Source of the DNA: 2-01-FULL-45-10 sp964450115
GTDB lineage: Bacteria; Omnitrophota; Gorgyraeia; 2-01-FULL-45-10
Length of the DNA: 44,257 nucleotides
Assembly: GCA_964450115.1 (NCBI GenBank)
Contig: CAYVCD010000003.1
Location: 1 to 44,257 of the forward strand
Reading direction: 5' to 3'
Each line of letters begins with the position of its first letter. Position 1 is the stretch's first letter. Below the pieces are notes generated by a model, which saw only the letters and a list, made by a program, of their open reading frames with translations, made no database searches and was not told the DNA's origin. Shown here piece by piece: positions 28,601 to 34,385 of this stretch. A program made the translations under genes and the position numbers.

Positions 28601-31600
28601 ATTGTTTACCAGGATGGTCAAGAACAGCGAGCCCATGAAGGATTTTAGAGACACGATTTTCAGGGAAACTGGGATCTCTCAGGCGGAATTAAAAGCGTCA
28701 TATGAGAGATTGGTCGGCAATATTGAAGAGATGCGTGAAAAGGTAGATGGCTCTAAGGAAGCTCCGGTTTTGTCGCCGCAGGCCGCTCCACCTGCTCCGG
28801 CAGCGCCTGAAGTAGCCCAGCCGCGGGCGCCGCCACAGCCAGCCGCGTATCAGCCCCATAGAGAAGGGCGCACGAGCATGGGTATGCTGGCGGCAATTGT
28901 CGCAGTGGTTATCTTTGTTGGGTATCCTAGAGGGATAGATTTAATGGGTCTCCTCGGCCCCATCGCAATAATCCCTGCGGTTGGAATAGCTATACTGGCT
29001 TTGGTATTACGGTCGAAGCACCGCTCGACAGAATATAAAAAATTGAGCAGCGGGTTTTTCTCCACGATTTTTATCGATACCGGAAAAAATAATGTCGTTA
29101 AATTAAGGACAAAAACTCAAAAAGAAGCTTGGGACAGAATGCAGGCTGTCGAAGGACTAAGGCCTAATTCTAGAAAGAAACAGGCTGAAATAGCTTTGAG
29201 TATAAATAGGGACGGAGAGCAATTTGCTGCACGAAGCACTTATATTGGTAAATTTAATGGCACATTAGAAAACGATAGCGATATTGTCAGGGAAGACGCT
29301 CTGTTGCAGGAGGTATTGTACCTTTTCTCAACAGAAATAGGGACTTTGGCATTTTCGCCCGATAAAAATAGAGAGAAGATAAATGAAAATTTCAAAAAAT
29401 TCCTTGCTCGCCAAAGAGAGATGTGGGAAAGGAGACATTTTGATTCAGACCCTACTTTCGGCAATTATGGATTTACAAGGGACGGTCGCAATGAATTAGT
29501 AGTAAGCGACCTTGACTACCTGATCTCGTTAAAAGACTCTCCTTCCGATATCGATAAACGGTTTAATATGTTTCTTATAAAGTTGCTGAAGGAGAATATA
29601 AGAGAACTTAGAGATATGGAGAACAATAAGAAATTGCCGGATAACAGCCTTGTCGATATCTTCATCAAAGCCGTATACGACAGTGGGATATTCGGTGACA
29701 TCAGTTCGGGAAGCAGACTAATAGAAAATTATCTTACGGGGCAAGTTAACGCCCAAGAAGCCCTGGTAAGCGCCCTGAAAAACTCTGTCATGTCTACTTC
29801 CGCAGAACCTATAAGAAGGTATCTTGAAGAAAGAGGTAATAGTGAAGAGGCAATAGACAGATTTTTACGAATGCTGAGGGATAATAAGAAGCTATTCCTG
29901 GAGGTAGGATGCGGCAATGCCGAGGTGGCCCGCGAGCTTGCCGAAAGAAATAAAGATACTAATGTTCTAGCCATAGATCTTTATGATGGAAGTACCGGAC
30001 TATATAAAGGTACTGCCGAAGCCTTTAACAGAAAGAGATTAAAGGCGCAGAATACACGGAAATACAAAAATTTAGCAGTTATAAGGGCAGACGCCGGCAT
30101 TTTGGAGCACTTACCAGAGGAAATGAGATTCAATCATGTCTTGTTTAATAATCCTGTTAATCAAGTTATCCCTGAAGTAGCAAAATATGCGAAGCGTCTT
30201 AATGCGGAAGGTGAAATAGCCATAAAATATTTGGTCAGCGAATCGACGCCTGGCTCCTTTTACTTCCCAGCAGATCAAAACGGAATGACTGCCAATGTCG
30301 TGGCAGGAGAACCGGTGTTTTTAAAGGTTAATTTATCAGGAAGGCAATCAAAATGGACAAAAGAGAGCAAGGGGCCGCTTATCATATATACAAAGAAAGA
30401 AGGAGTAGGCCTGACCGCCGCGCCTGCGCGAAGCCCTAAGCAAGGCCCCGGTCTAAGTGTTGGCCGCGCCGAAGGGCCGGCAGCGCTGCCTGCTCAAGAC
30501 GCCGAGATCGGCGCTCCGCTGAATGAAGCGCTGCATGCTTATGTGGCGGGCAGAGATATAAGTGGCATGAGAATAGCTGATATGGGATGCGGCACCGGCG
30601 GAGGGGCCATAAAGTGGGCTCAAGAAGGAGCAATCGTTGATGCTATAGAGATAAGCGAGGAAGCGCTTAAACCTGCAAGGCAGAATTTTAATTCTTCCGG
30701 GTTGGATCAAACTGCCAGGGCCCGCATAAGACCAGTAGTAAGTGACCTTTTCGCTTCGCTTCAAGGTGAAAGATATGACATCATCGCTTTTGCGCCTCCA
30801 CTATTAAATCAAAAAATGCCGGGCATTGCGGATGCGACCTCAAAAAGGATAGCCCAGGATAAAGACTTTGATATCATAAGACGATTTATGAAAGAGTCGG
30901 CAGGCCATTTAGAGGCGGGCGGTAGGATAGTGCTTGTCTATGGATACGACGAAGAGCCTCTTGACCCCGGCCGCGGTAACCAATCTACGCTTAAAAAGAT
31001 AAATGAAGATCTTGGGAATATATGGGAAATTAAGATCGTCGATCAGCGGGCAGAGCCGCCCTTTGCGATATATGAGTTGACACTAAATGCCCCTGCTGTG
31101 GCACCGATACCTGTGCGAGTGTCCACTCGAACCATAGATACCGTTGAGGTTCGCGCCGAAGCCATTTGCGCCGCGTTAAAGAGCGAAATGGACTCGACTA
31201 GTCGCGATCCGGTCTCGGTAATAGGATTGCCATGGTGGTTACATGAAGAATTAGAGAAGAAAAATATCAATTCGGATGCATACCTAGCGACATTAGAAAT
31301 CGAGGTAAGCAGGATGCTGGGGAGGAAGGGATTCGGGGATCCCACTAACATGCGTAAAGTTAAACTGTTCTTTATTTCAAAAGACGCGGCCGAAACAAAA
31401 AAGAATCTTCAGGCAGTGCTGAAAGACAGACTATTTAGAAATTTAGAAACGGAACAAAGAATAGTAATATTTGTGCCGCAGATTGAGGGGGTCAAGGTCG
31501 AAATAGACGAAGATCTTCTGAAAGACCTCGGAGACAAGTGTATTCAATTACCGGACGCTTATAGCGATATAGGTGGAGCTCGACGTCTCCCGGATATTGA

Positions 31601-31850
31601 CGCGCGAATGACCATCGCTCGGTTGACGGTATGGTGCGCGGAAGCGGAGGCAGGAAAAACGGGAGCGCAAGGGGAAGCGTTGAAGGCTTTGACCGATTTT
31701 ATCAGTGCGATTTCCGATGGACCTGTCCCGCCAGCAAATAGCCTTAGTGATCTTTTAGGAAAAATTAAGCTATTGATGATAAGACCGGTCGATTACAAAG
31801 ATCTTGATGATTGGCGCAATAGCTATGAAGCTGTTGCCAAGTCTCTATAA
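19632..31850 (+). CDS. Giant 4072-residue multidomain envelope protein
   Basis: One uninterrupted frame with a GGCAGGGA ribosome site. The N-terminus is a signal peptide or anchor (hydrophobic residues 11-27). In order I see: a ChaN/TraB/EreA-like module (73-490); a Pro/Ala linker (595-632); a membrane region with CPBP-type motifs (about 890-1016); a GHKL ATPase-like domain (about 1090-1290); a beta-propeller-like stretch (1676-2190); a second GHKL-like domain (about 2435-2545); an HETGH zincin motif (2954-2958); a Pro/Ala linker; a membrane hairpin (3083-3126); a kinase-like domain (about 3137-3315); and two class I methyltransferase domains (about 3400-3590 and 3630-3810). A final 260-residue segment is unrecognised. 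No function can be assigned to the whole. It stands alone between a leader hairpin and a strong terminator, so it is probably its own transcript. Confidence 0.9.
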   Translation: MIASFRQHIVCKVIALMVSFTFIWQSVGPVAEAEDAYAATLSSDSRSIDIPSIKLPASIGEVIDSSKGNIGKTIIHIRDAHCDYSAQNSISGLVGYFRDKHGIKLVALEGGVGDYDLSVFTDIKDASLREKTADYFVKQGEVNGAEFYAINNPAKVMLYGVEDPELYQENLSAYMESLKFKDDAQRLLKILSATLPKLKSKIYPANFKQFDEKVKLFKEDKISFEEYAAAIADFAKKESIDLSEYPNISRFYDVMDHESGINMKEAEHQRNILIDLLNKKLSKKYIEELVAKTVEFNDNVMPATEYYAFLLDKAKLCGIDMEKMPDLVSYAQCADKTKTVNKKALEKEFKLLDQKMCSTFLKTEEARELCSLDRRLFVLERMFSTTLVKDDWDYYSANREMFDTKNFPLDAGKGLGKLDDYRKDMEKFYDISLKRDDIFIDKIAARLKKEKQNNVVLVTGGFHQDNLRKLFEDKGYSYVEVLPRIEKTDGENPYFRLLSGGADPIARAIRESQSNLQIATFLDPSGLNPSASSIKRAVRVVEKLLRNQEAQEGDIRFSLLPFDGAELLKVKGEDGKLEQVKVDGRPVYVSRGYAKPAAPKPVASTPTAPKPAAPTPTTPAPTAPVAETVNPQEQAINILSGNVSEDVGYLSYNTGMNNTYAAQSVQMPDSMRRREGLRNNEMLVSRFKSIANNELDRAIREGYEGRPVMYATYPYGEDKEIVSLVLTVPYYDGGRACVATYVIAMSMAQFDQIKNTLASNPEIIYEALLNRAKADNRSTQLYNAIIGEKKSGGMLEAPTFIHLNSFNNDSTEIVPIDGDIYSLLWKTNPEKFQAERELHLELAKRIVAAISGAAVDAGQVVISTPEVAQPPTGPAAPAALEAPGQGMGKGVIRFVADVIFGLMKLMGINITPARRTFVEDIVVPIIEEGLMGLTLLFGSPAIYAGIRIIFALLHIPQDRAPPLGVERNLYQKTAIPAIISAISLAALCMLGPILGPVGVIGVSILAHSLANTFVSITGSSLQKANIGSDLVTAGDIVTGDGWRPLSYTVAFMRELLNSQTVHDNAYYSKFTDDSIFRGEAEKTYGARSMVPARVDTYIYNQAMKKEQALVELIANGQDATANDKTIGRFGVGAYQMFQELRGPEDSIVITTSTDGKEAIQLTFRLVNGVLSYKVGTVTEGVQQGTRIEVNRPLSDTEARSRIDYIRSKLRANSRGAIKVNGEIINNVERYFYINGVDRLALPEIAPVEVSVGEKGYVVTDRGRGMSAQVLFEKFLVPKSTTKALEGKPVEKPDEIRYETKIFYSDPSEEETDGVISIQVSGVANVDIPIHGMSIPKEMIIELPHDVWLPESRDRVALDELTINGLIQVMNKLVDPERDIKDRYSLLNGMAILMESLLKDSRDKSLLYEFRRICAKLVKAEQARGNIILPNRKLFRSIVLPAEYKDKVIYLDENLFEFVPSNLPNAYLANKFISDTHALYVADLDTVGDNDVYIEGKYPNGNGWIILDRKTYERHKDDPWLVDLLFNFNISYGDTGNAFGHFREEEREGIGYKDKVATTIASYNKIDEDTVQRLKAEIFDENTKKLLEMFDEKDRRIIIGEIEEGIRNGSISESDTEKIKKELREWLNYLLKVKNMISGDSEAVLTGDWVRQKLFSTPLLVFDEAADRYRGDMIRRFVGGKLYFWYDEMWEDGRKIYELGPGGEAIVAYDNAEFVFLNGQTYLLRKAGDSETFRLEIVEEGQPRALLDDVIGIDEKCNEGFITVLAKRGNDVAIYSLQGREVKELCCINKDVVLHKKSGGQDITLGSSIPYDKQSKLLHFHRASYPVKVFVRGERIFITINGFYGSGLYEVTQGSNIVLIKDSSFETIRDIKILSSGNVVVYSKMLLPSIIGKKLDTIYRVQVFDKNWNSIALRSATDSTYLWERNDHIYFDVKTGDGSLMYRISPTGSIEILTKDGFQAEGTGIIVSKINFIGDYAYMYRAISGESYERLIRLSLISGKVEEVGETLRSLTRYFRSADPNIGDGAYYITGFSRAGLGPAGSITEFHPNTLVLVDKGGAMRKIDFEGILYDVYSDGESVYTVETVEQEGMEQYYRKVRIWRIGFDGSKEVVFSAEGVLSEDRPDFVHRQDMFSIGLNDECVTFDTKTGKAGKIIPPQRLKGSSGRMIFAGNDFYLVDNDGRTIRMFPSVGTSLANNEKLRRNIELLNTGINKEIIDKYAMSLDRYKIMSLLLSLQNNDNWMPGMIFLHNSHWKMPGIEKLKDLFNSIMLESKDVSEIDEAFNFIDYTLASFKNTEMAIRIIERWGRIFLKNDELAKIIMKAIYKDVDIQSDGEQSYSYKPYEVYNKNPDKIGQLPDIVRLYLDFLTKDELSAPGIIEEEIFRGEPYSAMISGRDLSTLIRLRLAFPDEVSDRSLRWDDVVRLLYSLKDPEFEGIKREVSGAVNGQDKVHCYWIRELAQNARDAVREVAGIKAKSGFLGHGFYTLFAGKCDEVRIRTGNGQATYELVLKPRYDAKGDLIDIQISRMKKYDSAYKGTCIQRVNFYKSAADEDAVLGCMYVTSQAMRFLGAIPSEGENGVTIELNGSVINEDGYRREDANRVIKITNGMSKEANDAGFYEWIAGVEDPVGMDLYTVINKLFPPDVSGKPAQSSPVAGEIEKGLNSGFSNGNIPRVTVDDLYVDEVDNKYTSLIPPSVLEILSAHGWNIRFPQGTPVTRTRNGVMYAESYAPWIAALALKALVKLYLTGEGVDIKGLGLPKDYIYSDRNGLHVLQDTLEDAERINSGRPESVDYAKYKDNPHMLAQLLTLIKVDFGGEATSISGIKSEVLGEYSKGRPEQVSLEGILPAGMESQRASAEAFIKGRISSIRVALTDQMLSEAVIRAYMDFLKKLGMLMNVSKNINRFECVFRAPSDATAGGNVINWNLAYYHANIGPFVKFMLEGASGKIMSDVVQTFGHETGHTVEDEFAPEHGNMWTHQAEQDIRGSLGWIMKLLFTRMVKNSEPMKDFRDTIFRETGISQAELKASYERLVGNIEEMREKVDGSKEAPVLSPQAAPPAPAAPEVAQPRAPPQPAAYQPHREGRTSMGMLAAIVAVVIFVGYPRGIDLMGLLGPIAIIPAVGIAILALVLRSKHRSTEYKKLSSGFFSTIFIDTGKNNVVKLRTKTQKEAWDRMQAVEGLRPNSRKKQAEIALSINRDGEQFAARSTYIGKFNGTLENDSDIVREDALLQEVLYLFSTEIGTLAFSPDKNREKINENFKKFLARQREMWERRHFDSDPTFGNYGFTRDGRNELVVSDLDYLISLKDSPSDIDKRFNMFLIKLLKENIRELRDMENNKKLPDNSLVDIFIKAVYDSGIFGDISSGSRLIENYLTGQVNAQEALVSALKNSVMSTSAEPIRRYLEERGNSEEAIDRFLRMLRDNKKLFLEVGCGNAEVARELAERNKDTNVLAIDLYDGSTGLYKGTAEAFNRKRLKAQNTRKYKNLAVIRADAGILEHLPEEMRFNHVLFNNPVNQVIPEVAKYAKRLNAEGEIAIKYLVSESTPGSFYFPADQNGMTANVVAGEPVFLKVNLSGRQSKWTKESKGPLIIYTKKEGVGLTAAPARSPKQGPGLSVGRAEGPAALPAQDAEIGAPLNEALHAYVAGRDISGMRIADMGCGTGGGAIKWAQEGAIVDAIEISEEALKPARQNFNSSGLDQTARARIRPVVSDLFASLQGERYDIIAFAPPLLNQKMPGIADATSKRIAQDKDFDIIRRFMKESAGHLEAGGRIVLVYGYDEEPLDPGRGNQSTLKKINEDLGNIWEIKIVDQRAEPPFAIYELTLNAPAVAPIPVRVSTRTIDTVEVRAEAICAALKSEMDSTSRDPVSVIGLPWWLHEELEKKNINSDAYLATLEIEVSRMLGRKGFGDPTNMRKVKLFFISKDAAETKKNLQAVLKDRLFRNLETEQRIVIFVPQIEGVKVEIDEDLLKDLGDKCIQLPDAYSDIGGARRLPDIDARMTIARLTVWCAEAEAGKTGAQGEALKALTDFISAISDGPVPPANSLSDLLGKIKLLMIRPVDYKDLDDWRNSYEAVAKSL
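19848..21095 (+). other. Giant protein: N-terminal ChaN/TraB/EreA-like module
   Basis: Residues 73-490 begin with TIIHIRDAHCDYSAQ (H81), continue with LVALEGGVGDY (E109) and end with VVLVTGGFHQDN (H463). The spacing of an early His, an acidic residue after a beta strand and a late GGFH motif recalls the ChaN/TraB/erythromycin-esterase group. The match is by pattern only. Pro/Ala-rich linker residues 595-632 separate it from the next part. Confidence 0.45.
22290..22695 (+). other. Giant protein: membrane region with CPBP (CAAX-protease-like) motifs
   Basis: Several hydrophobic helices span residues 887-1020. They carry E927-E928, F950xxxH954 and H1007xxxN1011, in the order and helical settings of CPBP intramembrane proteases (EExxxR, FxxxH, HxxxN). 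The arginine of the first motif is absent. If correct this is a glutamate protease or a bacteriocin-processing-like core fused into a larger protein. Confidence 0.5.
22890..23490 (+). other. Giant protein: first GHKL (HSP90/MutL-like) ATPase domain
   Basis: The N box is VELIANGQDAT with E1111, N1115 and D1118. Only nine residues after D1118 comes GRFGVGAY (1127-1134), very like the HSP90 lid motif GQFGVGFY. QGTRIEV (G1184-T1185) resembles the closing GT motif. A DxGxGM-type motif, DRGRGM (1260-1265), appears about 75 residues later instead of between the first two. Confidence 0.65.
24657..26200 (+). other. Giant protein: beta-propeller-like stretch
   Basis: Residues 1676-2190 are a run of short beta strands with repeating patterns such as GGKLYFWYDE, DHIYFDVKTGDGSLMYRIS, DGESVYTVETV and NDFYLVDNDGRTIRMF. 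The blade-like units of 40-60 residues suggest a beta-propeller used for binding. No catalytic motif is visible. Confidence 0.5.
26930..27265 (+). other. Giant protein: second GHKL-like domain
   Basis: IRELAQNARDA (E2454, N2458, D2461) is a good N box. GFLGHGFYTLF (2474-2484) matches the GxxGxG lid with the HSP90-like FY. YKGT (G2533-T2534) matches the GT motif. Again no DxGxGM motif lies between the N box and the lid. None is obvious afterwards. Confidence 0.6.
28370..28745 (+). other. Giant protein: zincin-type metalloprotease motif
   Basis: TFGHETGHTVEDEF contains H2954-E2955-x-x-H2958, the zinc-binding helix of metallopeptidases, in a helical context. H2969 or E2961 may provide the third ligand. 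The stretch ahead (from about residue 2830) is helical and may be the rest of the domain. Confidence 0.6.
28878..29015 (+). other. Giant protein: C-terminal membrane hairpin
   Basis: Two hydrophobic helices (about residues 3083-3099 and 3107-3126) follow a Pro/Ala-rich linker and end in the basic RSKHRS. They would hold the kinase-like and methyltransferase part next to the membrane. Confidence 0.7.
29040..29580 (+). other. Giant protein: protein/aminoglycoside-kinase-like domain
   Basis: GFFSTIFIDTGKNNVVKL resembles a glycine loop plus the beta-3 lysine. DPTFGNYGF (D3273, N3278) and VVSDLDYL (D3293, D3295) sit 15-20 residues apart, like the catalytic loop and metal-binding aspartate of APH-type kinases. 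The glycine loop is degenerate, so it could be a pseudokinase. Pattern-level evidence only. Confidence 0.4.
29820..31095 (+). other. Giant protein: two class I SAM-methyltransferase domains
   Basis: The first has LEVGCGNAEVA (E3424-G-C-G3428), an acidic strand end LAIDLYDG and FNHVLFNNPV. The second has IADMGCGTGGGAI (D3650-G3656), an acidic VDAIEISEEAL and an FAPPLL motif (P3722-P3723) like the NPPY motif of HemK/Trm-type enzymes. A Pro/Ala linker separates them. Substrates are unknown. Confidence 0.75.
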
Positions 31851-31900
31851 AAAAGAGTTTATCCGCGTGGACGGGTCTCTAGCGCGTCCCGCCGCGCGAT

Positions 31901-31946
31901 ATAGCCGCAGGGGAAAGGGAAACCTACCCTGCGGCTATTCATTTTT
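31901..31946 (+). terminator. Intrinsic terminator after the giant gene
   Basis: ATAGCCGCAGGG (31901-31912) pairs perfectly with CCCTGCGGCTAT (31927-31938) across a 14-base loop, followed shortly by TTTTT at 31942-31946. This is a strong rho-independent terminator and closes the giant-gene transcript. Confidence 0.85.
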
Positions 31947-31966
31947 GCATAATATTATGATATACT
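31938..31966 (+). promoter_or_regulatory. Candidate promoter of the Memo-AMMECR1 gene
   Basis: TATACT at 31961-31966 is five of six to the -10 consensus. TTCATT at 31938-31943 is a poor -35 at 17-base spacing. The predicted transcript start falls at or within a few bases of the ATG at 31973, leaving no room for a ribosome site. Confidence 0.5.
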
Positions 31967-31972
31967 CTCTCT

Positions 31973-33448
31973 ATGTGTATGAAGAAGGTCTTCACGCTAT
32001 TAATGTTGCTCCTCGCCGCATCTACGGTCACGGTAGCGGTTGCCGGTGAAGTTAAAGAAGCGGATCTTGCCGGAAGCTGGTATCCTGCCGGTAAAGCTCA
32101 ATTAGAAGGTCAGTTGAAGTCCTATCTCGATGCAGCCAACCCCACTAAGACGGACGGGCGAACACTCGCTATCATTGTTCCTCACGCGGGCTATACTTAT
32201 TCCGGGCCTGTAGCGGCTTACGGATATAAGGGCGTGGAAAATAAGGGCATAAAGACAGTGATTATACTGGGTTTCAGCCACAGACAATATTTTGACGGAG
32301 TATCTGTATACGGCGGAGATTCGTGGAAGACTCCTTTAGGCGAGATAGCCGTGGATACGGCGATGGCAAGGAAGATAATCTCGTCCAATCCAAGGTTCAG
32401 GTTCCAGAAAGAATTGTTTGACGGGGAAAATTCCGTAGAGATGCAGATACCGTTCATACAAATGACATTTAAGGATGCGAAGATCGTGCCGATAGCTTTT
32501 GGAAATCAGAACTACAGCGATGCACAGGCGCTGGCGACGGTCTTGGCGGAGATTGTTTCGTCGCCTTCGGCTCCTCGCAATGACGTGTTAATAGTCGCCT
32601 CGACAGATCTTTCTCACTATCATCCCTATCAGGACGCCAATTCCATAGATAAGCACACCATAGACACCCTGGACAGATTGAAGGCGAAAGAGCTTTATGA
32701 TGAGGCCAGGATGGAGATATGCGAGCTCTGCGGGCTCATGCCCGTCACGACGACGTTACTTGTGGCGCAAAATCTGGGTTATGATAAAATAAAGACGTTG
32801 AAATATGCCAATTCGGGTGATATAACTGGTGATAAGAGCCGCGTAGTCGGGTACGTAAGCGCGGTCCTATATAAAGAAGAGAATATGCTTAGTGCGGCGC
32901 AAAGAAAAAGATTGCTCGAGATAGCGCGGGAGTCTATTACAAGTTACGTCAAGGACGGGAAGCGCAAGACATTCACCGAGAGCGACCCGGTACTTAATCA
33001 GCCTATGGGCGCATTCGTTACTCTGCATGAGACGGGCGAACTGCGCGGATGCATCGGCAACATGGTAGGCCAGGGCCCGCTGTATAAGACCATAGCCAAT
33101 ATGGCTATAGAGGCAGCGACTGGGGATCCGCGCTTTCCAAAGCTTTCTTCAGGCGAGATCGATAAGATAAACCTGGAGATATCGGTCTTATCGCCGTTAA
33201 AGAAAGTGAAGAGCGCTGATGAGATAAAGATCCCCGGCGAAGGCGTTATAGTGAAGAGCGGGTTCAATAGCGGCGTATATCTGCCGCAGGTGGCGACAGA
33301 GACGGGCTGGAACAAAGAAGAATTTTTAACGAGCCTGTGCGGGCAAAAAGCTGGATTGAGGCCGGACGCATGGAAGGATCCGGCAACGGAACTTTATACA
33401 TTTACTGCCGAGGTCTTCGGCGAGGGAGGGGAAGCGAATGCTAAATAA
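31973..33448 (+). CDS. Exported Memo (AmmeMemoRadiSam B) - AMMECR1 (A) fusion protein
   Basis: This 491-residue protein begins with MCMKK and a signal peptide (hydrophobic residues 7-23, possible cleavage after AVAG). An internal ATG at 31979 is equally likely as start. Residues about 30-300 are a Memo domain of the extradiol-dioxygenase-like fold: IIVPHAGYTYSG, ILGFSHR, STDLSHYH and CELCGLMPV mark the His/Cys site. Residues about 305-485 are an AMMECR1 domain with LRGCIGNM and GDPRFP. The radical-SAM third partner of the AmmeMemoRadiSam set is not nearby. No ribosome site is seen. The molecular function is unsettled in all organisms. Confidence 0.88.
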   Translation: MCMKKVFTLLMLLLAASTVTVAVAGEVKEADLAGSWYPAGKAQLEGQLKSYLDAANPTKTDGRTLAIIVPHAGYTYSGPVAAYGYKGVENKGIKTVIILGFSHRQYFDGVSVYGGDSWKTPLGEIAVDTAMARKIISSNPRFRFQKELFDGENSVEMQIPFIQMTFKDAKIVPIAFGNQNYSDAQALATVLAEIVSSPSAPRNDVLIVASTDLSHYHPYQDANSIDKHTIDTLDRLKAKELYDEARMEICELCGLMPVTTTLLVAQNLGYDKIKTLKYANSGDITGDKSRVVGYVSAVLYKEENMLSAAQRKRLLEIARESITSYVKDGKRKTFTESDPVLNQPMGAFVTLHETGELRGCIGNMVGQGPLYKTIANMAIEAATGDPRFPKLSSGEIDKINLEISVLSPLKKVKSADEIKIPGEGVIVKSGFNSGVYLPQVATETGWNKEEFLTSLCGQKAGLRPDAWKDPATELYTFTAEVFGEGGEANAK

Positions 33449-34376
33449 AAAGTTGATCATGGCTGTGGTTGTCATCATCGCACTTATAGGATCCATAATA
33501 GTAATAAAAGGCGTTCTTTCATCCAAGAAAGGTAAAAAGACGGCGCCCGCAGCTTCGACCAAAGGCCTTCCGGGTAAGAAGGTTATCGCGAAGAAGGCTA
33601 TCTCAAAGGGCAAAGGCGGCCTTACCGTAAAGATATTTAATTACAAGAATGCCGAGATCCCGATGAGAGCTAAAATATTCAGGGCGGTTAACGCGGATTC
33701 GAGCGTATACGCGTCATCGACGGTGGGCGGCAGGATGACGGAGCTTATACCGGGGACCTATGATATCGAAGTGGACACGGTACCTCAAAAGATATTCAAA
33801 AATGTGAAAGTGAACGAAGGCAAAGAGACCATAAAGGACCTGGGCTGTGTAACGGGTGCCCTTATCGTGAAGACGATCAACTCAAAGAAGGCGCCGGCAT
33901 ATTTTCCTCTAAGGGTACTTTACGGTAAGACCAATGACATGGTCACCGCTTTCATGACGAATAAATCTCTCGAGATAATACCGGGCACATACGATATAGA
34001 GATAGGGACTTCTCCCAGACAGTATAAGAAGGACGTCAGGGTGGAGGGCGGGAAGGAGTCGATAGTCGACTTAGGATGCCTGACCGGGACACTGATCGTA
34101 AAGACCACTGATGAAAACAAAAAAGATGTGCGTTGTAACGTGAAGATCCTGAAGGCCGATACGAACGAGATAGTGAGCTCGTCCAATTCCAATAAGCCGG
34201 TAGAGCTTGGCAAGGGCAAATACAATATAGAAGTGATGTCGTCCCCCAGGCAGAGCAAAAAAGATATCGCGGTGAATACGGCCGAAGAGGGGATCGTCGA
34301 GTTTACGGTGGCGGCGCCGATCATTCCCCAGAAGGCGATGAAGACGGTGCCTGTCCCGGCCAAAGCAAAGCAGTAG
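33438..34376 (+). CDS. Membrane-anchored protein with three beta-sandwich repeats
   Basis: This 312-residue protein has an N-terminal anchor (residues 6-26), a Lys/Ala/Pro-rich spacer, and three repeats of about 80 residues. Each repeat ends in a GTYDIEV-like strand followed by PRQ/PQK, KDV and DLGC: IPGTYDIEVDTVPQKIFKNV, IPGTYDIEIGTSPRQYKKDV and LGKGKYNIEVMSSPRQSKKD. They resemble PEGA/carboxypeptidase-regulatory-like sandwiches that follow VWA domains in other proteins. It overlaps the Memo-AMMECR1 gene by 11 bases with a GGGAGGGG ribosome site, so it is probably made with it and faces the periplasm. Function unknown. Confidence 0.8.
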   Translation: MLNKKLIMAVVVIIALIGSIIVIKGVLSSKKGKKTAPAASTKGLPGKKVIAKKAISKGKGGLTVKIFNYKNAEIPMRAKIFRAVNADSSVYASSTVGGRMTELIPGTYDIEVDTVPQKIFKNVKVNEGKETIKDLGCVTGALIVKTINSKKAPAYFPLRVLYGKTNDMVTAFMTNKSLEIIPGTYDIEIGTSPRQYKKDVRVEGGKESIVDLGCLTGTLIVKTTDENKKDVRCNVKILKADTNEIVSSSNSNKPVELGKGKYNIEVMSSPRQSKKDIAVNTAEEGIVEFTVAAPIIPQKAMKTVPVPAKAKQ

Positions 34377-34385
34377 TAAAGAAAA

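Noticed and set aside
31804..32049. An 81-codon + strand frame across the terminator after the giant gene
   Set aside because: It overlaps the giant gene's end, the terminator and the Memo gene in another frame, and has no motif.
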